Shown in pieces: positions 42,189-50,721 of a stretch of DNA of 64,000 bases (position 1 is its first letter; each line of letters starts with the position of its first letter). The DNA is from Actinomycetota bacterium (GTDB lineage: Bacteria > Actinomycetota > Rubrobacteria > Rubrobacterales > Rubrobacteraceae). The notes beneath the pieces were generated by a model that worked only from the letters and a program-made list of their open reading frames with translations, was not told the origin of the DNA and searched no databases. Location: the NCBI GenBank assembly GCA_902810695.1, contig CADDYV010000005.1, forward strand, positions 51,209 through 115,208. The letters run 5' to 3'. The position numbers were made by a program, and so were the translations under genes.

Positions 42189-42510
42189 GGAAACTCTGCT
42201 TTTTGTAGAGAGACTTACAAAAATAGTACATTTGTAGGATGTGCGAGGGGGGATCCAGCGCCATCATTCCCTGTAGGAGAACGAAGGGAAAGAGAAACTG
42301 GATGCCACTGGAGTTTATCTGGCATGTAACATCTCTGGCGAGATCGGCGAACGCTTCCGCGAAGTTCTGATGGGACCGCTTCATTGGCGGTTCGCGGTCA
42401 ATGGGAACTCTATTCCCTGCTTTCTGGCGAACGTATACCTGCAACAAAGGAGGCCGAGATGCCCTTTCCTTGAGTAGTAAGTGGTTAAGAAGTACGAGCT
42501 TCGAAATTGA
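42189..42510. other. Intergenic region, no convincing gene
   Basis: About 320 bases, AT-richer than average. Positions 42219-42248 match 8216-8245 at 26 of 30 bases. A minus-strand frame over much of it has no good start or motif and is not called. The promoter of the beta-helix gene must lie here. Confidence 0.45.
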
Positions 42511-42522
42511 GGAGGTATGTTT

Positions 42523-43584
42523 ATGAAAGGTTTGCCCCGGTTACTCGCTGTGGGCCTGCTCAGCGCGCTTTTGGTGCTCGTGTTGGGCGTAAGTCTCGTG
42601 CAGGCCAAAGATCCTGCACGGTCGGGGAGCGTGGTCGTAGGCCCTGGACAGTCCATCCAGGCGGCGGTCAACCACGCCAAGCCCGGCTCCGCCATTATCG
42701 TGCGCGGCATCCACCACGAGACCGTGGTGGTTCACAAGGACGGAATCCGGCTGGTAGGGAAGGGTGCCGTGATCAAACCGCCCAAAAAACCCTCCAGGCT
42801 CTGTCCGCCTTCGGGATTCTGCGTGATCGGCACCCAGAACTCCAGTACCGGCAAGGTCAGCAGGTACGTGAAGAACGTAACCATAACCGGCTTTACGATC
42901 CGGAACTTCAAAAACTTCGGGATCGTTGCCCTCGGCGCCAGGAACGCCACCTTTATCAAGAACCGCGCCTTCAACAATGACGAATACGGTATCACCGCAT
43001 TCAGCTCAATCGGGACACGAATGATCTCCAACACCACGAGCGGCTCCACCGAGGAGGCGGGGCTCTACGTCGGCGACTCGCCGCACGCGAATGCGACCGT
43101 CGTGGGCAACAATTCCTACGGCAATGAGTTCGGTCTTTTGGTCCGCAACGCCACCCACGGCAGGATCGCGGGCAACAACTTCCACAACAACTGCCTGGGG
43201 ACGGTGTTCGTCGCCGATGCGCCCGGCCCGGCGGGAGCATTCACGATGGTCGGGAACCAGTTACGGAACAACACGCACGTGTGCCCGGCGCACGAAGAGA
43301 TCCCCCCGGTCTCGGGTGTCGGAGTTGCGATCCTCGGGGGGCATGACGTGAGCATCACCGGTAACACGATCACCGGTAACGTCGCGCATGGGCCCAGCAT
43401 CGCCAAGGGCGGGGTCGTCGTGGCGCGCGGTCTCGGAGGCACGCCGCCGAAGAACAACTCCGTTATCGGGAATACCATCCTGCACAACAAGCCGGACATC
43501 TTCTGGGATAAGTCGGGGTCCGGCAACCGCTTTATCGGCAACCGCTGCAACACCAGCGTGCCGGGAAACCTCTGCGGGATGTAG
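42523..43584 (+). CDS. Secreted right-handed parallel beta-helix protein
   Basis: I choose ATG 42523, seven bases after GGAGG; ATG 42517 is too close. A Sec signal (MKGLPRLLAVGLLSALLVLVLGVSLVQA) precedes about ten coils of a NosD/pectate-lyase-like beta-helix: IQAAVNHAKPGSAIIVRG (the usual entry), NVTITGFTIRNFKNFGIVALG, ATFIKNRAFNNDEYGITAF, TVVGNNSYGNEFGLLVRNA, VSITGNTITGN. There is no clear catalytic site. Likely roles are glycan binding or processing at the cell surface. Four of the Cys are in the C-terminal half and could pair. Confidence 0.85.
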   Translation: MKGLPRLLAVGLLSALLVLVLGVSLVQAKDPARSGSVVVGPGQSIQAAVNHAKPGSAIIVRGIHHETVVVHKDGIRLVGKGAVIKPPKKPSRLCPPSGFCVIGTQNSSTGKVSRYVKNVTITGFTIRNFKNFGIVALGARNATFIKNRAFNNDEYGITAFSSIGTRMISNTTSGSTEEAGLYVGDSPHANATVVGNNSYGNEFGLLVRNATHGRIAGNNFHNNCLGTVFVADAPGPAGAFTMVGNQLRNNTHVCPAHEEIPPVSGVGVAILGGHDVSITGNTITGNVAHGPSIAKGGVVVARGLGGTPPKNNSVIGNTILHNKPDIFWDKSGSGNRFIGNRCNTSVPGNLCGM

Positions 43585-43597
43585 ATCCATTCTTTGA

Positions 43598-43627
43598 GCG
43601 AAGGCTCCGCAAGAGCGGAGCCTTCGC
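43598..43627 (+). terminator. Terminator hairpin after the beta-helix gene
   Basis: A 13-bp perfect stem (GCGAAGGCTCCGC / GCGGAGCCTTCGC) with an AAGA loop, between convergent genes; little T follows. Confidence 0.7.
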
Positions 43628-43644
43628 CCTTACAGGAGAGGTTT

Positions 43645-44085
43645 TTATCTCTCCAGCACGATGGTTACGGGGCCGTCGTTGATGAGAGCCACGTCCATCA
43701 TCGCTCCGAATCTCCCGGTCTCTACCGAGTGCACGCCCGCCTCGCGTAGTCTCTCGCAGAAGTATTCGAAGAGTGGTTCCGCCTTCTCTGGTGGGGCAGC
43801 GCCGATGAAGCTCGGGCGCTTGCCTTTGCGGGTATCGGCGAGCAGGGTGAACTGGGAGACGGCCAGGACCTCGCCGCCGACATCTCTCAGGCTCAGGTTC
43901 ATCTTGCCGGCTTCGTCGTTGAAGATGCGCAGACCCGCGACTTTCTCCGCGAGCCAGTCGGCCTGGGCCTCATCGTCGTCCGAGGCGACGCCGACGAGGA
44001 GCAGGAGACCAGGGCCTATCCCGGATATCTTCTGCCCGTCTACCGAGACCGAGGCGTTTTTGACCCGCTGGAGGACTATCCGCAT
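43645..44085 (-). CDS. dtd: D-aminoacyl-tRNA deacylase
   Basis: A 146-residue Dtd: [18 protein letters not shown], the catalytic [11 protein letters not shown] and the cross-subunit [11 protein letters not shown] (Gly-cisPro-type loop). It removes D-amino acids mischarged onto tRNA. It is the last gene of a three-gene operon with six-base gaps: phosphoesterase, DUF2203, dtd. Confidence 0.94.
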   Translation of the reverse strand: MRIVLQRVKNASVSVDGQKISGIGPGLLLLVGVASDDDEAQADWLAEKVAGLRIFNDEAGKMNLSLRDVGGEVLAVSQFTLLADTRKGKRPSFIGAAPPEKAEPLFEYFCERLREAGVHSVETGRFGAMMDVALINDGPVTIVLER

Positions 44086-44091
44086 AACCGC

Positions 44092-44481
44092 TTAGAGGGG
44101 CTTGCGTCCCCGGTAGCCGGCGTCCAACTCGTGCCAGTAACCAATGCTCTCTTCAGAGGGATGCCAGCAGAGGAAAACCACCCGCCCCTCGCGCTCGTGT
44201 GGGAAGTCGAGAAGACCTATATCGAGGTCCTTGAGCAGCACTCCGAGGTCCCGGATGTGCTCTATCGCGAGGTACAGGTTGTATGCCGCGACGCCATACT
44301 CCGAGCCTACTCGCCCACCACCGTTGCGCGCGGCGGCTTTGAGTATCGGTTCCATCTGCGGCATCTTCTCGCGCACCGCATCACGATGAAAGGTTACATC
44401 TTCGAGAAGTTCCCGGAGCCTGGGCAAGAGCTCGTTGGCTTCTTCGACGGTAAATAGCCTTGGAAAAGGATGCTCCTGCAT
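44092..44481 (-). CDS. DUF2203 domain-containing protein
   Basis: A 129-residue protein matching DUF2203 over its full length: RLFTVEEANELLPRLRELLEDV, helical middle, LLDFPHEREGRVVFLCWHPSEESIGYWHELDAGYRGR. The end block with Cys, His and Trp is the family's hallmark and may be an active or binding site. Function is unknown. It sits between a phosphoesterase and dtd with six-base gaps. Confidence 0.88.
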   Translation of the reverse strand: MQEHPFPRLFTVEEANELLPRLRELLEDVTFHRDAVREKMPQMEPILKAAARNGGGRVGSEYGVAAYNLYLAIEHIRDLGVLLKDLDIGLLDFPHEREGRVVFLCWHPSEESIGYWHELDAGYRGRKPL

Positions 44482-44487
44482 CGCTGG

Positions 44488-45219
44488 TTAGCGGCCTACG
44501 GCCAGTCTATCGGCGAGCACATCCGGCAGTCCTGCCTTGCGTATGCGCTCCTGCGAGCCTTCTATGTCGTATTCGACGAAACGGTAGGTGATAGACGGGC
44601 CTTCTTCGGTGTCGGTGACGAGCACGTAGGAGGCGAAGGTGTCTCCGTCGCGGGGCTGACCGACAGAGCCGGGATTTACCAGGTAGGGACCGTTCGCGCT
44701 GAGATCGAGCGCGTGACCTTCGAAGGCGGATCCATTCGGGGAAGGGGCGATGGCCTTGACGTGGGTGTGGCCGAAGAAGCAGATCTGGATATCCGGGTAG
44801 GTGCTCTTGAGAAGGATCAGGTTTTCACGGGCCACGGTTCCGCTCAGGATGTACTCGTCTGGGTCGCGGATGGACCCGTGGACGAAGAGTGCTCTATCCG
44901 TCTTCATCGTGCGCGGGCGGCTGAGCAGAAACTCGGCGTTCTCCTTGCTCAGATGCTCCCTGGTCCACATCACCGCCGCCGCAGCGACCGGGTTGAACCA
45001 GGCGAGATCTGTCGAGAGATCCGTCACGGCCAGATCGTGGTTGCCGGTAATAAGTGGCATCCCGGCCTCCCGCACGATGTCGCAGCACTCGTTCGGGCTC
45101 GCCCCGTAGCCGATGACATCCCCGAGGCAGAAGATCTGCTCTACCTCGTCGGGCATGTCTTCGAGTACCGCTTCGAGGGCTTCCAGGTTGCCATGGATGT
45201 CCGAGATGACCGCGTACAT
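44488..45219 (-). CDS. Metallophosphoesterase (calcineurin-like, YfcE/DUF2 type)
   Basis: A 243-residue enzyme with the five metal motifs: AVISDIHGNLEALEAVL (DxH), CLGDVIGYGASPNECCDIV (GD), TGNHDLAV (GNHD), FVHGSIRD and FFGHTHVKA (GHTH). It hydrolyses phosphodiesters or monoesters; relatives act on nucleotides or diadenosine tetraphosphate. It is first in a small operon ahead of DUF2203 and dtd. The ribosome site is weak. Confidence 0.88.
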   Translation of the reverse strand: MYAVISDIHGNLEALEAVLEDMPDEVEQIFCLGDVIGYGASPNECCDIVREAGMPLITGNHDLAVTDLSTDLAWFNPVAAAAVMWTREHLSKENAEFLLSRPRTMKTDRALFVHGSIRDPDEYILSGTVARENLILLKSTYPDIQICFFGHTHVKAIAPSPNGSAFEGHALDLSANGPYLVNPGSVGQPRDGDTFASYVLVTDTEEGPSITYRFVEYDIEGSQERIRKAGLPDVLADRLAVGR

Positions 45220-45272
45220 AATCTCTGGTGAGAAAGTAGTTTACTCGTTACGGGCTTGATTCACAAAGACAA

Positions 45273-45301
45273 TTGAATGGACCGGGGCGCTGAGATAATA
45301 T
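45273..45301 (+). promoter_or_regulatory. tRNA-Arg promoter
   Basis: TTGAAT, 17 bases, TAATAT, ending 23 bases before the mature tRNA; a GATAAT overlaps the -10 and is an alternative. Confidence 0.55.
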
Positions 45302-45324
45302 ACGAAACGCTGTTTACTTTCCGC

Positions 45325-45397
45325 GGGCCTGTAGCTCAGGGGATAGAGCAACGGTTTCCGGGGCCGTGTGTCGCAGGTTCGAATCCTGCCAGGCCCG
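45325..45397 (+). tRNA. tRNA-Arg (anticodon CCG)
   Basis: 73 bases fold as a cloverleaf: acceptor GGGCCTG/CAGGCCC with discriminator G, D arm GCTC/GAGC, anticodon stem ACGGT/GCCGT (one G-T pair) with loop TTCCGGG and anticodon CCG at 45358-45360, and T arm GCAGG-TTCGAAT-CCTGC. CCA is not encoded. It reads CGG, a frequent Arg codon in high-GC genomes. Confidence 0.95.
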
Positions 45398-45482
45398 CTT
45401 CCCGGACTGTGGTGATCGGAGACGCCGCAACTCCTTTACGGGAAGATTTTTAAGCCGCCTGAATTTCTTTGCAGATTCCGGT

Positions 45483-45488
45483 TATACT
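45483..45488 (+). promoter_or_regulatory. -10 of the cold-shock gene and its long leader
   Basis: TATACT preceded by GGT; a weak CTGAAT lies 18 bases upstream. Transcription from here would give a leader of about 100 bases before ATG 45595, the size of the thermosensing leaders of cspA-type genes. Confidence 0.45.
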
Positions 45489-45594
45489 AACGGCGCAATA
45501 TAGAAGGTAGGTTCCGTCAACGAGAGCCGGGCGGATTTTCTCCACATGGCTTTTCCTGCCGGAGCCCTGCGAGTAGAAAGGTGGGCTTCAGTAT

Positions 45595-45801
45595 ATGGCC
45601 CAAGGAACGGTAAAGTGGTTCTCCGACGAGAAGGGCTACGGCTTCATTCGGCCCGATGAGGGCGGCAAAGATGTCTTCGTGCACCACACCGGCATAACCG
45701 GTGGCGGGTTCAAGTCCCTCGACGAGGGAGACAAGGTTAGCTTCGAGGTTGTCGAGGACAAGAAGGGGCTCAAGGCCGAGAACGTTACCAAAATCTCCTG
45801 A
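45595..45801 (+). CDS. csp: Cold-shock protein (CspA family)
   Basis: A 68-residue single OB-fold with [21 protein letters not shown] (RNP1 KGYGFI) and DVFVHHTGI (RNP2), ending in [11 protein letters not shown]. It binds single-stranded RNA/DNA as an RNA chaperone. AAGGTGG precedes the ATG, and a leader of about 100 bases lies upstream, consistent with post-transcriptional control by temperature. Confidence 0.95.
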   Translation: MAQGTVKWFSDEKGYGFIRPDEGGKDVFVHHTGITGGGFKSLDEGDKVSFEVVEDKKGLKAENVTKIS

Positions 45802-45822
45802 AGCGACTCTCGGAAGTAGTTT

Positions 45823-46812
45823 CTACAGCCAGCCGCGACGCCTGAAAATAATGTAAAGCCCCAGGCACACCGCCAGCATCAGCAAGATGGCGTAAGGATA
45901 ACCGAACGTCCAGGAGAGCTCTGGCATGCGTCGGAAGTTCATCCCGTAGATGCCAGCGATCACGGTCGGGGCGAAGAGAATGGCCGCCCAGGCGCTGATC
46001 TTCTTGACCTCGTCGTTCTGGAGTCTCGCCTCGTCGTTCTGGCTTATCGTTACCAGCGTCAGGTTCACGTTCAGGATATTTTGCAGCAGGTCCCTGAATC
46101 CGGAGACCCGCTCGGTAACCTGCAGCGCGTGATCCTGTACGTCGCGCAGGTATCGCCTGAGCTCCGGGTCCACGTCGCTGACCTCGCCTCTGACCAGCCG
46201 CTCCAGTACGTTCGAGAGGGGCTTGGCGGCGCGCTGGAACTCTATCACCTCGCGCGAGAGCTCGTAGATCCGGCGGGTAACGGCGGCGTTGCCGCTGAAG
46301 ACTTCGGCTTCGATCTCCTCGATGTCTTTCTCCAGACCGTTAACCACGGGGATGTAGTCGTCTACCACCCGGTCCATGATCGCGTGCAGGATCGCCATCG
46401 TCCCCAGTTGGAGAAGCTCGGGCTCGTTCTCCATCCGGCTGCGGACACCTCGCAGGTTGGGGGCCTCGCCGTGGCGCACGGTAATCACGAAGTCCTCTCC
46501 CACGAAGACGTGGACTTCGCCGAACTCTACCGTCTCGGTCTCGTCCACATAGCGGGCCGGCCTCAGCACCACAAATAGCGTCTTGCCGTAGCGTTCGAGC
46601 TTGGGGCGCTGATGAGCTTCCGTGGCGTCCTCAACGGCAAGCTCGTGCAGATCGAACTCCTCGGCGACGGAAGAGAACTCCTCTTCCGTGGGCTTGTAGA
46701 GCCCGATCCAGGCCACCCCGTGATGGTAGCGGACCGCCTCACAGGCTTCGCGCAGGGAGCGGGGCTCTGCCCGGCGCTTCCCGTCCACATAGATGGCGCT
46801 ATCCACGATCAT
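45823..46812 (-). CDS. corA: Magnesium/cobalt transporter CorA
   Basis: A 329-residue protein: a large N-terminal cytoplasmic domain, a long helix (RRYLRDVQDHALQVTERVSGFRDLLQNILNVNLT), then two TM helices at the end. TM1 ends in the selectivity motif YGMNFRRMPEL, and TM2 is followed by a basic RRRGWL tail. It forms a pentameric Mg2+ channel. TATCAT lies seven bases before the ATG with no ribosome site, so a leaderless start is likely. Confidence 0.93.
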   Translation of the reverse strand: MIVDSAIYVDGKRRAEPRSLREACEAVRYHHGVAWIGLYKPTEEEFSSVAEEFDLHELAVEDATEAHQRPKLERYGKTLFVVLRPARYVDETETVEFGEVHVFVGEDFVITVRHGEAPNLRGVRSRMENEPELLQLGTMAILHAIMDRVVDDYIPVVNGLEKDIEEIEAEVFSGNAAVTRRIYELSREVIEFQRAAKPLSNVLERLVRGEVSDVDPELRRYLRDVQDHALQVTERVSGFRDLLQNILNVNLTLVTISQNDEARLQNDEVKKISAWAAILFAPTVIAGIYGMNFRRMPELSWTFGYPYAILLMLAVCLGLYIIFRRRGWL

Positions 46813-46819
46813 GCCGCAA

Positions 46820-46825
46820 ATGATA
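46820..46825 (-). promoter_or_regulatory. -10 box of corA, leaderless-type
   Basis: On the minus strand TATCAT, seven bases before ATG 46812. No Shine-Dalgarno sequence and no clear -35. Confidence 0.45.
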
Positions 46826-46880
46826 CTCGATCACCCGGGCGGAGACGTTATGCCGCGAGGTGAATGTCTTATTTTAGCCA

Positions 46881-47423
46881 TCAGGTACTTGATCGCTGCC
46901 GATACTCGATAACCTGTGGTGCGAGCATCCCGAACCAGGGGGTGAACCTCTTGGGATTACTCTCCAGCTCTTCCAGCAACCTCTCTGGAGAGATCCATTC
47001 CCACTCGCCTACTTCTTCTGGGTTGGGAGCAGGCTCGCCGTCAAACCTGCCGAAGAAAACGTGGTCGAACTCGTGTTCGGTGAGGTCGCTGTCGGGGTCG
47101 TGGGCGCGGTAGACGAAGTCGAATAGCTTCTCCAGCTTCACGCTGAAGCCCATCTCTTCCTCCAGTCTCCTGCGTGCTGCATCCTCCGTGTGCTCGTCTT
47201 TTCTCGGATGCCCGCAGCAGGTATTCGACCACAGCCCGGCGAAGTGATACTTCCCGCCTGCTCTGCGCTGCAGGAGCATCCTCTCATCGGCGTCGAATAT
47301 GAAGACCGAAAAGGCCCGGTGGAGCTTTCCCCCGTTCTGGTGGGCTTTGATCTTCTCTTCGAGGCCAACCGGCCTGTCTTCTTCGTCCACGAGAACGATT
47401 TCCTGAACGTACCCATTGCCCAT
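46881..47423 (-). CDS. idi: Isopentenyl-diphosphate delta-isomerase, type 1
   Basis: A 180-residue Nudix-fold enzyme from ATG 47423, with GGAGG about 11 bases upstream; TTG 47426 is also in frame. Motifs: KLHRAFSVFIFD, WSNTCCGHPRKDE (catalytic Cys), RRLEEEMGF (Nudix) and LTEHEFDHVFFGRFDGEP (catalytic Glu region). It interconverts IPP and DMAPP for carotenoids, quinones and undecaprenol. It lies downstream of murJ on the other side of a 114-base gap, on the same strand. Confidence 0.93.
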   Translation of the reverse strand: MGNGYVQEIVLVDEEDRPVGLEEKIKAHQNGGKLHRAFSVFIFDADERMLLQRRAGGKYHFAGLWSNTCCGHPRKDEHTEDAARRRLEEEMGFSVKLEKLFDFVYRAHDPDSDLTEHEFDHVFFGRFDGEPAPNPEEVGEWEWISPERLLEELESNPKRFTPWFGMLAPQVIEYRQRSST

Positions 47424-47537
47424 CAAGCTCTCGCCTCCAATAGACAGGTTGCAACCCTTGCAGACTGTGCCCTCGGCTCGCTTGTATAGCGTACCTCGTT
47501 ACTTCGCAAAAGCATGAGCCTGCGCCCGAGAAAAGCA

Positions 47538-49136
47538 TCAGACTTTGCCTGCTTCCTCGCTGTCGAGGAGTTGCCGCCGCTTCAGGAGGGAGGCAACCGA
47601 ATGTAGCTCCTCGGTACGGAGCAGGAGCGCCACCCCCAGATAGGCTGCGAGCGAGACACCGCCGACCAGTACGAGAATAACGGCCCGTTCAAGGAAGTCA
47701 GAGCCCGGCCCGGTAAAAGAGATCCCGGTCCTGGCGACCAGATACATAACCGCCCCGGCAACGAAGATTTTTGACAGCGACCTCGCGATCTTGTGCCCGT
47801 CGAGGCGCCTTATATTCCGGCGTAGTCCCGCGAGAAGAAGCACCGCGACGACCGTGTAAGCCGCAGAGAAGGCGAGGGCGACCCCGTCGAGCCCCAGGTT
47901 TTTCGAGAGAAGGTGGGCGAGCAATATGTACAGACCAAGGAGGATGACGTTCAGGGTAGCCGGTGCCCTGGTGTTTTGCCGGGCGTAAAAAGAGCGCACC
48001 AGGATAAAGTATGCGGCGTATCCGAGCAGACCGACACCGTAGAAGACGAGCAGGGAGGCTACGATATTCGTGTCTTTGGCGGTGAAGTTGACCCGTTCGT
48101 AGAGCAGGCCGATGATGGGTTTGGAGAGCGATATCATACCCACCGCCGCCGGAACCACGACGAAGACCATCGTGCGCAGGCCGAAAGAAAACGTCTGCCG
48201 ATAGCCTTCGGTATCGCCACGGGCAAACTTCTCGGAGAGTTCGGGCATCAGGGCCGTGGCGACAGCGACCACGAAAACGCCGTAGGGAAGCTGGAAGATG
48301 GAGAACGCGTACCAGAGATCGGAGACCCCGCCGAGGCTGGACCCGAACAGGCCGACGGCTACCTGGATACCGACCGAGGCGGCGACGAAGATCAGCATAG
48401 GGGCCGCGAGCCGGGCAGCGGGCGCGAGGGAGGGATGGCCGTAGACCGGACGGAGCCGGTAGCCGAGACGCCAGACCGCGGGCAGCATCACCAGCGGCAT
48501 GATCGCAACTCCCAGGGTCGTGCCCCAGGCGAGAAGGTAGATCGCCGCCATATGGTTTCTGGGGAAAACCAGCATATAGCCGACAAAAGAGGCGATGACG
48601 ATCAGGTTGTTCAGCACCGGTACGAAGCTGGAGAGGATAAAGCGCCGGTGGGAGTTCAGCACGCCCATCGCCAGAGCACCCGTGCCGTAGAAGAGGACCT
48701 GGAGCGCGAAAACCCGAAACAGCAGCACCGCGAGATCCGTCGTTCTACGGGCCTCTTCGGGAGAGAGGTTTCTAGAAGCTTTCCAGTCCGTGATGAGGTT
48801 TACCAGAGGAGAGGCGAACACGATGCCCAGGATCGCGACTACAGTCAGAAACGGCACGATCAGGGTGATGAGCGCGTTCGTGAGGCGCCGGGCATCTTTC
48901 TCTCCGTAGTGTGTCAGGCGCTGGACCAGAAGCGGAATGAAGATGGAGGAGAGCAACCCGCCCATAAAGAGTTCGTAGATCTGGTTCGGTAGAGTATTCG
49001 AGAAGGTGTAGGCTTCGGAGACTACCGTCCCGCTCCCGATGACCGCGGCCTGTATCATCGTCCTGATGTAGCCGGTTACCCGGGAGAGCGCGGTCATCAC
49101 CGACATGGAGAACATGGATCTGAGCATCGAAGCCAT
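47538..49136 (-). CDS. murJ: Lipid II flippase MurJ
   Basis: A 532-residue MOP-superfamily membrane protein with about 14 TM helices. Family blocks: SMFSMSVMTALSRVTGYIRTMIQAAVIG at the N-terminus, NTLPNQIYELFMGGLLSSIFIPL, and LPYGVFVVAVATALMPELSEKFA in the middle. It moves lipid II across the membrane for wall synthesis. The C-terminal 30 residues are soluble. A 13-base palindrome (GGATGT-T-ACATCC) lies just upstream of its start. Confidence 0.92.
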   Translation of the reverse strand: MASMLRSMFSMSVMTALSRVTGYIRTMIQAAVIGSGTVVSEAYTFSNTLPNQIYELFMGGLLSSIFIPLLVQRLTHYGEKDARRLTNALITLIVPFLTVVAILGIVFASPLVNLITDWKASRNLSPEEARRTTDLAVLLFRVFALQVLFYGTGALAMGVLNSHRRFILSSFVPVLNNLIVIASFVGYMLVFPRNHMAAIYLLAWGTTLGVAIMPLVMLPAVWRLGYRLRPVYGHPSLAPAARLAAPMLIFVAASVGIQVAVGLFGSSLGGVSDLWYAFSIFQLPYGVFVVAVATALMPELSEKFARGDTEGYRQTFSFGLRTMVFVVVPAAVGMISLSKPIIGLLYERVNFTAKDTNIVASLLVFYGVGLLGYAAYFILVRSFYARQNTRAPATLNVILLGLYILLAHLLSKNLGLDGVALAFSAAYTVVAVLLLAGLRRNIRRLDGHKIARSLSKIFVAGAVMYLVARTGISFTGPGSDFLERAVILVLVGGVSLAAYLGVALLLRTEELHSVASLLKRRQLLDSEEAGKV

Positions 49137-49140
49137 GGAC

Positions 49141-49153
49141 GGATGTTACATCC
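49141..49153. promoter_or_regulatory. Short palindrome upstream of murJ
   Basis: GGATGT, T, ACATCC, five bases before the murJ ATG. It may be an operator or a small hairpin that masks translation initiation. Confidence 0.3.
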
Positions 49154-49177
49154 CGGCGGCGCAGCGTGTCGAACCGA

Positions 49178-50668
49178 CTAGCCTCTGGCAGCCAGCTCCG
49201 TGAGACGCCTCATAGAGGACCTGTTCGCCGGATAGAGGGAACGGTAAACCTCGTAATACTCCTCGTAAACCCTGGCGTGCTCGGGGTCCGGTTCGGTAAT
49301 ATCCTCGCGCAGCTTTACCTGCGATGAGGCTTCCTCGACGTTCTTGTAGATACCAGCCGCGACTCCGGCCAAAAATGCCGCGCCGTAGGATGGGCCTTCG
49401 TCGGATGTGGTGCGATGGATGGGGGCGTTGTAGATGTCGGCCTGGAGCCGGAGCCAGAGCGGGCTGCGGGCCCCGCCGCCGGTCGCCCGGATCTCCCGGA
49501 TCTCGACGCCCAACTCGCGCAGAATCTCTAAAGAGTCCTTGAGGCTGAAGATCACACCCTCCATCAGAGCCCGGCTCATGTGGGCTATGCTGTGGCGGCT
49601 GGTGAGCCCGACGAACGCGCCGCGGGCCGAGGGGTCGAGGTGCGGCGTCCGCTCTCCGGTAAGATACGGCAAAAACACGAGCCCCTCCGCGCCCGGCGCA
49701 ACCTCGGCCGCTTCCCGAACCAGCTCGTCGTAGTCTCTACCCAGGGCCTCGCGCCACCAGGAGAGGGAGCCGCCGGCAGAGAGCGTTACGCCCATGAGAT
49801 GGTACGCTCCCGGAACCGCGTGGCAGAAGGCGTGGATGCGCCCCGAGGGGTCACGTTTGAAGCCGTCCGTGTGGGCGAAGAGCACGCCGCTGGTCCCGAC
49901 CGAGGAGCTGACGAGCCCTTCCCGGACGATACCGACCCCCACAGCCGCCGCCGCGTTATCCCCACCGCCCGCTGCGACGGGAACGCCCGCGGGAAGCCCC
50001 AGCTCGTCTGCGATCTCCGTTCTGAGCTCGCCGGTTTTCTCTGATCCCTCGTAGACGCGGGGAAGCCACTCGCGCGGGATCTCCAGGGCGTTCAGGATAT
50101 CCGGCGACCAGTCTCTGTTTCGCATGTCGAGGAGCAGGGTTCCCGCCGCATCCGAGGCGTCGGTGGCGTACTCGCCGGTGAGCATCAGTCGGATATAGTC
50201 CTTGGGCAGAAGGACGCGCGCCACGCGAGCGTAGTTCTCCGGTTCCTCGTCGCGCAACCAGAGGATCTTGGGCGCCTGAAACCCGGTGAGCGCGGGGTTC
50301 CCGGATATGGAGATCAGGCGTTCTCCGCCTACCAGCTCCGTTATCTTCTCGCACTGCGCCTCGGTGCGCTGGTCGTTCCAAAGTAGAGCCGGGCGAATAA
50401 CCTCCTCCGCAGAGTCCAGGAATACCGAGCCGTGCATCTGGCCGGTAAGACCGATTCCGATGACTTTATCCCCAGTCTCGGAAGCGATTTTTCCCAGCGT
50501 CTCTCTGATCGCCTGCCACCAGTCTTCGGGGTTTTGCTCGCTCCAGCCCGGACGCGGACTGAGGAGCGGATACCCTGCGGAAGCCTCAGAAATTATCCTG
50601 CCGGATTCGTCTACGGCCAGCGCGCGCACGCCGCTCGTGCCTACATCCAGACCGATCGTAACGCTCAC
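49178..50668 (-). CDS. xylB: Xylulokinase
   Basis: I start at GTG 50668 (AAGGGGG upstream), giving 496 residues; the open frame continues further upstream only because it shadows the dehydrogenase gene. FGGY kinase motifs: TIGLDVGTSGVRALAVDESG, SEQNPEDWWQAI, GLTGQMHGSVFLD, LLWNDQRTEAQC, KDYIRLMLTGEYATDASDAAGTLL, and RATGGGARSPLWLRLQADI with MGH-type catalytic Asp before. It phosphorylates D-xylulose to D-xylulose-5-P. It lies 53 bases downstream of a polyol dehydrogenase, which fits pentitol or xylose use. Confidence 0.9.
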   Translation of the reverse strand: MSVTIGLDVGTSGVRALAVDESGRIISEASAGYPLLSPRPGWSEQNPEDWWQAIRETLGKIASETGDKVIGIGLTGQMHGSVFLDSAEEVIRPALLWNDQRTEAQCEKITELVGGERLISISGNPALTGFQAPKILWLRDEEPENYARVARVLLPKDYIRLMLTGEYATDASDAAGTLLLDMRNRDWSPDILNALEIPREWLPRVYEGSEKTGELRTEIADELGLPAGVPVAAGGGDNAAAAVGVGIVREGLVSSSVGTSGVLFAHTDGFKRDPSGRIHAFCHAVPGAYHLMGVTLSAGGSLSWWREALGRDYDELVREAAEVAPGAEGLVFLPYLTGERTPHLDPSARGAFVGLTSRHSIAHMSRALMEGVIFSLKDSLEILRELGVEIREIRATGGGARSPLWLRLQADIYNAPIHRTTSDEGPSYGAAFLAGVAAGIYKNVEEASSQVKLREDITEPDPEHARVYEEYYEVYRSLYPANRSSMRRLTELAARG

Positions 50669-50721
50669 CTCTCTAACCCCCTTGCCCGTTACTCTATCCT
50701 GCGCTCGGACTGGGTGGCATT

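Noticed and set aside
42022..42447. Minus-strand frame over the methyltransferase end and the following gap
   Set aside because: No motif, weak start, and about 40% of it is antisense to the methyltransferase.
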